This document shows positions 1-5,101 of a DNA stretch of 5,101 nt, piece by piece (the stretch's first letter is position 1; the number at the start of each line of letters is the position of its first letter). The DNA comes from Alphaproteobacteria bacterium (GTDB lineage: Bacteria > Pseudomonadota > Alphaproteobacteria > Sphingomonadales > Sphingomonadaceae). The stretch spans positions 1 through 5,101 of the forward strand of contig JAGWVG010000135.1 in NCBI GenBank assembly GCA_018970965.1, written 5' to 3'. Position numbers and translations under genes: made by a program. Under the pieces are notes generated by a model, which saw only the letters and a program-made list of their open reading frames with translations, was not told the origin of the DNA and made no database searches.

Positions 1-525
1 ATGAAACTGCGTGCCATAAAAGCGACGACTGTCATCAGCGATGACCGCAAAAGGCGCACCTTCAGTTGTCGCAACCACGCGGAAGCCCGGCGCAAAGGCA
101 GTCACCTTGTCGCCATGGCTCATCCAAACTTGATGGCGCGAGCCCTTGTCCCAAAGGCCATCAAACAACAAACAATCGTCTGAAATATCGATAAAGGCGC
201 GGCCAAATTCGCCGCTGTCGCCCGGCTCCACGGTGCCGCCCAATTGCTGCGACATTGTCTGCTGGCCGTAACAAATGCCCAAAATTGGGATGCCTGCCTC
301 AAAGAAGCGCTGGGGGGCGCGCGGCGAGCCTGCTTCGGGTACGGAAGCCGGGCCGCCCGACAGTATGATGCCCTTAGGCTGCATCCGATCAAAAGCGGCA
401 TCAGCCGCATTAAATGGTGCGATTTCGCTATAGACACCCGCTTCGCGGACGCGACGCGCAATCAGCTGCGTCACCTGGCTGCCAAAATCGACAATAAGGA
501 TGGAATCGGAGGGCTGAACAGTCAT
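1..525 (-). CDS. guaA: GMP synthase (glutamine-hydrolysing), N-terminal part, cut by the window edge
   Basis: GuaA converts XMP to GMP in the cytoplasm, using ATP and ammonia released from glutamine; it is the last step of de novo guanine nucleotide synthesis. Only the first 175 codons are visible, nearly all of the class I glutamine amidotransferase domain. Seen directly: the N-terminal ILIVDFGSQ (residues 9-17), the oxyanion-type segment ILSGGPASV (54-62), the nucleophile elbow GICYGQQ with Cys85, the GuaA-typical VWMSHGDKV (133-141), and FYGTQFH ending at His175. By family knowledge Cys85 and His175 are the catalytic Cys and His; the third catalytic residue (Glu), the ATP pyrophosphatase domain and the dimerisation domain lie outside the window. 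ATG at 525 was chosen because the family N-terminus begins here; no Shine-Dalgarno motif precedes it. The gene starts 88 bp after the stop of the peptidase gene on the same strand, with a terminator between them. Identification is very secure. Confidence 0.97.
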   Translation of the reverse strand, partial: MTVQPSDSILIVDFGSQVTQLIARRVREAGVYSEIAPFNAADAAFDRMQPKGIILSGGPASVPEAGSPRAPQRFFEAGIPILGICYGQQTMSQQLGGTVEPGDSGEFGRAFIDISDDCLLFDGLWDKGSRHQVWMSHGDKVTAFAPGFRVVATTEGAPFAVIADDSRRFYGTQFH

Positions 526-531
526 GACGCG

Positions 532-560
532 CCGATAGGCAGCGCATGACCATCTGTCCA
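532..560 (-). promoter_or_regulatory. Possible guaA promoter
   Basis: On the minus strand TGGACA (560-555) matches five of six bases of the sigma-70 -35 consensus. Exactly 17 bp later comes TATCGG (537-532), which matches only the first three bases of the -10 consensus. If it is used, transcription would begin within a base or two of the guaA ATG, giving a leaderless or nearly leaderless mRNA. That would fit the missing Shine-Dalgarno motif and the terminator just upstream. The -10 is weak, so this is a candidate only. Confidence 0.3.
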
Positions 561-571
561 GTTGAGCCCGC

Positions 572-604
572 AAAAACGGGCAGTCGCTTGGGGACGACTG
601 CCCG
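572..604 (-). terminator. Intrinsic terminator of the prolyl oligopeptidase gene
   Basis: A perfect 10-bp inverted repeat, CGGGCAGTCG (577-586) and CGACTGCCCG (595-604), encloses an 8-base loop. Read on the minus strand, the GC-rich stem is followed at once by five T (576-572). This is the classic Rho-independent layout. It begins 9 bases after the peptidase stop codon and lies about 46 bases before the guaA ATG, so it should end peptidase transcripts and separate them from guaA. A second short repeat, GCCCG (566-570) with CGGGC (577-581), shares one arm with it. Confidence 0.88.
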
Positions 605-613
605 GATGCGCAA

Positions 614-2782
614 TCAGGGAATGGGGTGGATTGTCAGCCCCGTCCATTTCGCAGCGAAAGCCCAAAGGTCAGCCGTTTCTGCGACAATCTTGTCCGTCGG
701 TTTGCCCGAGCCATGGCCCGCCCGCGTTTCAATGCGGATCAGATGGGGCTTATCACCCAAAGGAGCGGCTTGAAGTGCAGCAGTGTATTTAAAGCTATGG
801 CCGGGAACAACGCGATCATCTGTATCCGCCGTCGTCACCATGATCGCCGGATAGGCCGTGCCGCTTTTGATGTTGTGATAGGGCGAATATGCCCGCAGCA
901 CGCCAAAATCCGCTTCCTTGCCCGGATCACCATAATCATCGACCCAATAGCGGCCCGCCGTAAAGCGGTTGAAGCGCAGCATATCCATCACGCCGACAGC
1001 AGGCAGCGCCGCGGCAAACAAATCGGGCCGTTGGTTGGTAACAGCCCCAATCAGCAAGCCCCCATTGGAGCGGCCTTCAATGGCGAGCTTACCGGCGCCG
1101 GTTACGCCCGAGCCAATCAGATATTCACCCGCTGCGATAAAATCATCAAACACATTCTGCTTCTTGGTCAAGCGCCCGGCATCATGCCATGCCTTGCCAT
1201 ATTCGCCGCCGCCCCGCAGATTGGCGACGGCATAAACCCCGCCTTGCTCCAACCATGCGAGCCGCGTCGGATTAAACGCTGGGGTTTGGGAAATGTTGAA
1301 GCCGCCATAGCCATAGAGAATGGTCGGCGCGCTTGCAGGCGTATCTTTGCGCTTGATGATATACATCGGAATGCGGGTGCCATCCTTTGAGGGATAGAAC
1401 ACCTGCTCGGTCACATAATCCGCCGCGTCAAAGGCCACTTTAGGCTTGAAGAACGTCTCGATCTTGCTGGTCTTGGTGTCGAACCGATAGACCGTGGGGG
1501 CCGCGGCAAAGCTGGAGAAGGTGAAAAATGTCTCAGGATCATCGCCCTTGCCGCCAAAGCCCGAAGCCGTCCCGATAGAGGGGAGGTTCACTTCTGACAC
1601 CAACTTGCCATCCAGCTCGCGCAGTTCAATTTCTGAGCGGGCATCGCCAAGATAGGCCACGATCATTCGCCCACCAACCAGTGATGCGCCAACCATCGTA
1701 TCCTTGGTTTGACCAACAACTTCCCGCAGCGGCGCATTGGGCTTTGCAACGTCCAGCACCACCAAACGGCCGCGGGGGGCTTCCTTATTGGTCAGGAAGA
1801 AGAAGTTGGAGCCAACCGAGCCCGCCAAGTCCCAATCATGCTCGAGGCCGGGCACAAGCGTTTTGAAGGCAATGCTCTTGGTAAATCGGCCCGATTTTTC
1901 CAGCGTGCCAACCGTCAGTTCATAGCGATTATCTGTCCCGCCCGACGAGGTGATGAGAATATAACGCCCATCATCAGTCACTTGTGCGGAATGGCCGAGC
2001 AGCGGGCGATTGGGTGTTTCATAGACTTTGGTATCGCTCTCTTGGGCTGTGCCAACGCGGTGATACCAGACGGATTGATTGGTGTTGAGCGATTGAAACT
2101 GCACGTCTTTTTGCGTCTCAGGGAAGCGCGAATAGAAAAAGCCCTTATTGTCGTTCGTCCAACTGATGTTGGAGAATTTAACCCAGCGCAGCTCATCGCC
2201 CAATTGCGCGCCCGTCGCGACATCAATGACGCGGACAATGCGCCAATCCGTCCCGCCATCTTGCACGGTGTAAACCAGATAGCGGCCATCGCCTGACGGG
2301 TGCCATTCAGCCAAGGCCGTTGCGCCGTCCTTCGCCCAATTATTGGGATCAATCAGGACACGCGGCGTGCCGGTTAGCCCGTCCTGAACCATCAAAGCTG
2401 ACTGGTTCTGCCGTCCATCATTGCGCGTGAAGAAATAACGATTACCGGCCTTTTGCGGCGTCCCGATGCGTTCAAAGTCAAACAGTGCCTTTAAGCGACC
2501 AGCCAAAATGTCGCGGCCCGGAAGAGTCGCCAAATAGCTTTGCGTCAGCTGATTTTGCGCATCAACCCAGGCGCGCACTTCAGCATCGGCGCGGACATCA
2601 TTTTCCAGCCAGCGATACGGATCGGCGACCTTCTGCCCAAAATGGTCTTCCACCAAATCGGTTGCGCGGGTGGTGGGATAGGCAAATGCAGGCGCCGCCT
2701 TGGGGGCGGGAACAGATGGCGGCGCAGCCGACAGGCCGGTGCTTGCCATGGCGCAGATAAGCGTTGGAATGATGGAGCGCAT
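614..2782 (-). CDS. Secreted prolyl oligopeptidase, S9A family
   Basis: Serine peptidase predicted to cut short peptides after proline, probably in the periplasm. The 722-residue product opens with a Sec-type signal peptide (Arg2, hydrophobic core, likely cleavage after Ala19 or Ala20); Cys10 lacks a lipobox, so it is not a lipoprotein. The S9A N-terminal motif DPYRWLEN follows near residue 55, then a region of roughly 400 residues expected to form the seven-bladed propeller, then the alpha/beta-hydrolase domain. The PROSITE-type prolyl endopeptidase signature is intact from Asp547 to the nucleophile Ser572 in GRSNGG. Aligning by eye to pig enzyme gives Asp655 (in [11 protein letters not shown]) and His690 (in RAGHGSG) as the rest of the triad, Tyr492 (in LYGYGGFN) as oxyanion hole, Trp613 as the proline-stacking residue and Arg657 as the substrate carboxylate binder. 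All key residues are present. AGGGGA (2797-2792) precedes the ATG by 9 bases. It is divergent from the DUF885 gene, and its own terminator follows. Exact substrate is not known. Confidence 0.95.
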   Translation of the reverse strand: MRSIIPTLICAMASTGLSAAPPSVPAPKAAPAFAYPTTRATDLVEDHFGQKVADPYRWLENDVRADAEVRAWVDAQNQLTQSYLATLPGRDILAGRLKALFDFERIGTPQKAGNRYFFTRNDGRQNQSALMVQDGLTGTPRVLIDPNNWAKDGATALAEWHPSGDGRYLVYTVQDGGTDWRIVRVIDVATGAQLGDELRWVKFSNISWTNDNKGFFYSRFPETQKDVQFQSLNTNQSVWYHRVGTAQESDTKVYETPNRPLLGHSAQVTDDGRYILITSSGGTDNRYELTVGTLEKSGRFTKSIAFKTLVPGLEHDWDLAGSVGSNFFFLTNKEAPRGRLVVLDVAKPNAPLREVVGQTKDTMVGASLVGGRMIVAYLGDARSEIELRELDGKLVSEVNLPSIGTASGFGGKGDDPETFFTFSSFAAAPTVYRFDTKTSKIETFFKPKVAFDAADYVTEQVFYPSKDGTRIPMYIIKRKDTPASAPTILYGYGGFNISQTPAFNPTRLAWLEQGGVYAVANLRGGGEYGKAWHDAGRLTKKQNVFDDFIAAGEYLIGSGVTGAGKLAIEGRSNGGLLIGAVTNQRPDLFAAALPAVGVMDMLRFNRFTAGRYWVDDYGDPGKEADFGVLRAYSPYHNIKSGTAYPAIMVTTADTDDRVVPGHSFKYTAALQAAPLGDKPHLIRIETRAGHGSGKPTDKIVAETADLWAFAAKWTGLTIHPIP

Positions 2783-2894
2783 AACAGACTATCCCCTGAA
2801 AATTTTAATATGATTTCGCATGCCCATAGCGGTGGATTTCAAAGCGATGCAAGCTCAACACCAGAGTCAAATTGCGAAGTTGAGGAGAATGCCG
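2783..2894. promoter_or_regulatory. Divergent intergenic region with possible overlapping promoters
   Basis: This 112-bp gap must hold the start signals for both flanking secreted peptidase genes. An AT-rich island (about 2799-2815) stands out from the GC-richer surroundings. In it, TATGAT (2809-2814, plus) matches five of six -10 bases for the DUF885 gene, and TATTAA (2810-2805, minus) matches four of six for the prolyl oligopeptidase. The two overlap by two bases. No good -35 hexamer was found at standard spacing on either strand, so the exact promoters are uncertain. The Shine-Dalgarno GAGGAG for the plus gene lies at 2882-2887 and AGGGGA for the minus gene at 2797-2792. Confidence 0.4.
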
Positions 2895-4640
2895 ATGCGC
2901 CGGATTGTCACCGCCCTGCTGCTTGGGGTGGCCACCCCTGCCCTTGCCAGCCCTACCGACGATCTGAAGGCTGTCATCAAAGACCATTGGGCATGGTGGC
3001 TGAGTGAAAATCCGCTTTCGGCAACGGCGCTTGGCGTGCGCGATTATGATGACAAGCTGCCCGATATTAGCTTGGCCGCGCAGGATAAATCTGCAGCCCA
3101 AGCGCAAAAGCTGCTCGATCGGCTGAACGCCATTCCCGAAGATGGCCTGAGCGAAACGGACCGCGCAAATAAAGGCGTGCTAACCCGCATTTTGGGAGAG
3201 CAGGTGGAAGGCAATCGTTTTGGCCAACGCATGATGCTCTTCACCACTTATGAAAGCCCCTATCAAAGCTTTGCGGGGCTTGGCGATGGCCTGCCGATGT
3301 TCACAGGCCGCGATTATCGCAGCTATCTGACACGGCTGGCTCAATTCCCCAAAATGAATGCCGAGATTATCTCCATCACGCGCCAAGCTGTGGCCAAGGG
3401 CTATGTCCAACCTTGTGCGGCAATGGGCCAATTTGAAAAGACCGTGGATGGCGCGGTTGCTGGCGCGCCAGAAGAGACGCGCTTTTACGGGCCGTTTAAA
3501 CGCAACAAGCCGGCTGACGTCAGTGAGGCGGATTGGGCCCAAATGAAGGCCGAGGCTGTCCGCCTGATCCGAGACGTACTGACACCCGAATATCACGCCT
3601 TCTCGAAATTCTACGTGAAGGAATATCAGCCGAAATGTGCCGCGCGGGTTGGTGCCTCGTATCTGCCTGATGGCAAGGCCTATTATGCCTTCCGCGCGCG
3701 CTGGCACACGACAACCAATTTAACACCAGAGCAGATCCACCAAATTGGCCTCAACGAAGTCACCCGCATTTTGGCGCGGATGGATGCTGTCGCAAAGTCC
3801 GCTGGCTATCCAGATCGTCAGGCGATGATCGCGAAGATGCGGACCGATCCGCAATATTATGCGACAACGCCCGAACAATTGATGCAAGCTGCCGCGCGTC
3901 AGGCCAAGCTGATTGATGGCAAGCTGCCCCAATATTTTGGAAAGCTGCCCCGGCTGACCTATGGCTTGCGTGAAATTCCCAAGGAAACCGCAGAAACCAC
4001 GACCACCGCTTATTATAGCGGCGGATCGCTGGCGGCGGGCATTGCGGGCAATTATTACGTCAACACATCCAAGCTTAACCAGCGGCCAATTTATGAGCTG
4101 CCTGCGCTGACGGCGCATGAAGCGGTGCCGGGCCACCATTTCCAAGGCGCATCGCAGCAGGAAATTGATCTGCCCGAGTTCCGCAAGCACGCGGCGTGGT
4201 TCACCGCCTATGGCGAAGGCTGGGGCCTCTATTCTGAATATCTGGGCGAAGAAATGGGGCTGTATGACACGCCCGAAAAAATGATGGGCCGCTTGAGCTA
4301 TGAAATGTGGCGCGCTTGCCGATTGGTGGTCGACACGGGCATGCATTCCAAGGGCTGGACCAAGGAACAGGCCATTCGCTTCATGACCGAAAACTCGGCG
4401 CTCAGCGCGGCGAACATCGAGGCGGAAGTGAACCGTTACATCTCGTGGCCCGGCCAAGCGCTGGGCTATAAAATTGGTGAAATCAAATTGCGCGAATTGC
4501 GCGGCCGCGCCGAAGCCAAGCTGGGCGCAAAATTTGATCTGCGCCGTTTCCATGACACAGTTCTGGCGCAAGGCGCTGTTCCACTGGATGTTTTGGAAGG
4601 CGCAGTCGATCGCTGGATTGCCCAGGAAGCCGCCAAATAA
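2895..4640 (+). CDS. Secreted DUF885 family protein, putative zinc metallopeptidase
   Basis: The product of 581 residues is recognised as a DUF885 (PF05960) protein, a largely uncharacterised family thought to be metal-dependent peptidases related to gluzincins; no substrate can be assigned. A clear signal peptide, MRRIVTALLLGVATPALA with cleavage after Ala18, predicts export to the periplasm. Key sites seen: HEAVPGHH at residues 408-415 (His408, Glu409, His414, His415), and EGWGLYSE at 441-448, whose Glu441 is a likely third metal ligand by analogy with HExxH enzymes. N-terminal DUF885 features include WWLSENPLSATALG soon after the signal. ATG 2895 was chosen because GAGGAG (2882-2887) sits 7 bases ahead and the signal peptide begins there. 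ATG 2889 would leave only one base of spacing, and an in-frame ATG at 2820 would add 25 residues unlike a signal peptide. Divergent from the prolyl oligopeptidase, suggesting, by inference, a shared role in peptide use. Family assignment is secure; catalysis is inferred. Confidence 0.92.
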   Translation: MRRIVTALLLGVATPALASPTDDLKAVIKDHWAWWLSENPLSATALGVRDYDDKLPDISLAAQDKSAAQAQKLLDRLNAIPEDGLSETDRANKGVLTRILGEQVEGNRFGQRMMLFTTYESPYQSFAGLGDGLPMFTGRDYRSYLTRLAQFPKMNAEIISITRQAVAKGYVQPCAAMGQFEKTVDGAVAGAPEETRFYGPFKRNKPADVSEADWAQMKAEAVRLIRDVLTPEYHAFSKFYVKEYQPKCAARVGASYLPDGKAYYAFRARWHTTTNLTPEQIHQIGLNEVTRILARMDAVAKSAGYPDRQAMIAKMRTDPQYYATTPEQLMQAAARQAKLIDGKLPQYFGKLPRLTYGLREIPKETAETTTTAYYSGGSLAAGIAGNYYVNTSKLNQRPIYELPALTAHEAVPGHHFQGASQQEIDLPEFRKHAAWFTAYGEGWGLYSEYLGEEMGLYDTPEKMMGRLSYEMWRACRLVVDTGMHSKGWTKEQAIRFMTENSALSAANIEAEVNRYISWPGQALGYKIGEIKLRELRGRAEAKLGAKFDLRRFHDTVLAQGAVPLDVLEGAVDRWIAQEAAK

Positions 4641-4676
4641 GGCGGAGACCCAAAAAAGAGCTTTCCTACATTTAAC

Positions 4677-4725
4677 CCATCTGGTTATCTTTCAGTTCAA
4701 TTTTGAACCGGAGATAGCCAGATGG
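4677..4725 (+). promoter_or_regulatory. Long RNA hairpin covering the holin ribosome-binding site and start codon
   Basis: A 49-base, nearly perfect inverted repeat. The outer stem pairs 4677-4690 with 4712-4725 (14 bp, one G-U pair at 4685/4717) and can add two G-U pairs. After a small internal loop (4693-4694 opposite 4709), an inner stem GTTCAA/TTGAAC (4695-4700 with 4703-4708) closes the top. The right arm contains the Shine-Dalgarno core GGAG (4710-4713) and the ATG (4722-4724) of the holin gene, so in mRNA both would be base-paired. This suggests translational control, inferred only. It is not a standard terminator: on the plus strand it is followed by GCTTTGATC, with just three T, and on the minus strand no T run follows. 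It may still act as the mRNA 3' end of the upstream DUF885 gene. Confidence 0.7.
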
Positions 4726-5101
4726 CTTTGATCGACATACTTTCACCCGTCAGCAAGCTCATCGACAAAATCATCCCCGACCCAAAGGCGCGCGATGAGG
4801 CCAAGCTCGCGTTGCTTAAGCTGCAAGGGACGCAAGAGCTGGACGCCGTGCGGACGCAGCTTTCAGCCCTGATGACCGAAGCGCAATCGCCCGATCCGTG
4901 GACCAGCCGCGCGCGACCAGGATTTCTTTATGTGATGTACGCGATCATCCTCTGGTCCATCCCTATGGGGCTGATTGCGGCAGCGCAGCCGCAAATGGCA
5001 CGTGACATTGCCGGCGGCATGAACGCCTATTTGAATGGCATCCCTCAGCCGCTTTGGGCGCTATTTGGCACGGGCTATCTGGGCTACACGGCCGCACGCC
5101 A
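4722..5101 (+). CDS. 3TM holin, gene-transfer-agent type, C-terminus cut by the window edge
   Basis: The first 126 codons of an open frame with no stop before the window ends. The sequence resembles the family 'holin of 3TMs, for gene-transfer release' (PF11351): a short amphipathic N-terminus (MALIDILSPVSKLIDKIIPD), a charged, probably helical stretch (about 22-55), the hallmark DPWTSRARPGFLYVMY (58-73) leading into a hydrophobic segment (about 67-88), then AYLNGIPQPLWALFGTGYLG (102-121), a second membrane segment. Family length suggests only a few to about twenty residues are missing. Holins of this type sit in the inner membrane and are thought to help release phage or GTA particles by letting a lysin reach the wall; activity here is not shown. 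GGAG at 4710-4713 lies 8 bases before the ATG, inside a strong hairpin. It follows the DUF885 gene by 81 bp on the same strand. No other phage gene is visible in the window. Confidence 0.87.
   Translation, partial: MALIDILSPVSKLIDKIIPDPKARDEAKLALLKLQGTQELDAVRTQLSALMTEAQSPDPWTSRARPGFLYVMYAIILWSIPMGLIAAAQPQMARDIAGGMNAYLNGIPQPLWALFGTGYLGYTAAR

Noticed and set aside
1..183. Short plus-strand open frame at the left edge
   Set aside because: Antisense to guaA, whose reading frame and catalytic residues are unmistakable.
626..1390. Open frame of 254 codons on the plus strand inside the prolyl oligopeptidase gene
   Set aside because: It is fully antisense to a well-supported gene with all catalytic motifs intact, has no recognisable domain or ribosome-binding site, and is the kind of open frame produced by biased codon use on the opposite strand.
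1709..2296. Open frame of 195 codons on the plus strand, antisense to the propeller region of the peptidase
   Set aside because: No family resemblance or start signal; explained as a shadow of the minus-strand coding sequence.
2854..2884. CTCAAC/GTTGAG repeat that could fold over the DUF885 Shine-Dalgarno
   Set aside because: Only 6 bp with a 19-base loop; too weak to support without conservation data.
2820..2894. Longer DUF885 start at ATG 2820
   Set aside because: The extra 25 residues are not signal-like and would bury the signal peptide; GAGGAG with 7-base spacing clearly favours ATG 2895.
3720..4571. Open frame of 283 codons on the minus strand, antisense to the DUF885 gene
   Set aside because: Its length is notable, but it mirrors the real gene, including the conserved metal-site region, and has low-complexity, Arg/Phe/Gln-rich composition with no recognisable domain.
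4695..4708. GTTC-N6-GAAC palindrome as a LexA/SOS box controlling the holin
   Set aside because: Alphaproteobacterial LexA sites are known as direct repeats (GTTC-N7-GTTC), and here the palindrome is simply the top of the long hairpin. A different regulator cannot be excluded.
4677..4725. The long hairpin as an ordinary intrinsic terminator of the DUF885 gene
   Set aside because: It lacks a T run after the stem on either strand and its 3' arm runs into the next coding sequence.
4474..4731. Plus-strand open frame bridging the end of the DUF885 gene and the holin start
   Set aside because: It overlaps both real genes in another frame and has no ribosome-binding site or recognisable sequence.

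Overview
The window reads as ordinary chromosome from an alphaproteobacterium, most likely a sphingomonad (Sphingomonadales). This is inferred from the moderately GC-rich coding sequence, the strong resemblance of the last gene to the 3TM holins common in that order, and the presence of secreted S9A and DUF885 peptidases. No tRNA, rRNA, CRISPR array, insertion sequence or transposase was seen, and no frameshift is visible in any gene.

Layout. Positions 1-525 (minus strand) hold the first 175 codons of guaA (GMP synthase); the gene leaves the window at its left edge, exactly at the catalytic His. An 88-bp gap follows, containing an intrinsic terminator (about 572-604, minus) and a possible guaA promoter (532-560, minus). 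Positions 614-2782 (minus) hold a complete secreted prolyl oligopeptidase (S9A). A 112-bp divergent intergenic region (2783-2894) separates it from a complete secreted DUF885 metallopeptidase-like protein on the plus strand (2895-4640). An 81-bp gap follows, ending in a long, nearly perfect hairpin (4677-4725). That hairpin covers the ribosome-binding site and AUG of a 3TM, gene-transfer-agent-type holin gene (4722 to beyond 5101), which is cut by the right edge.

How the parts work together. The two divergently transcribed enzymes both carry export signals and belong to peptidase or peptidase-like families, so a shared role in periplasmic peptide breakdown is plausible but inferred. guaA is a housekeeping purine gene that appears to be insulated from the upstream peptidase by the terminator. 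The holin stands apart: it is a phage- or GTA-derived membrane protein, and its translation start is buried in an RNA hairpin. This is the most interesting structural signal in the window. I did not find a convincing new multi-gene system here.
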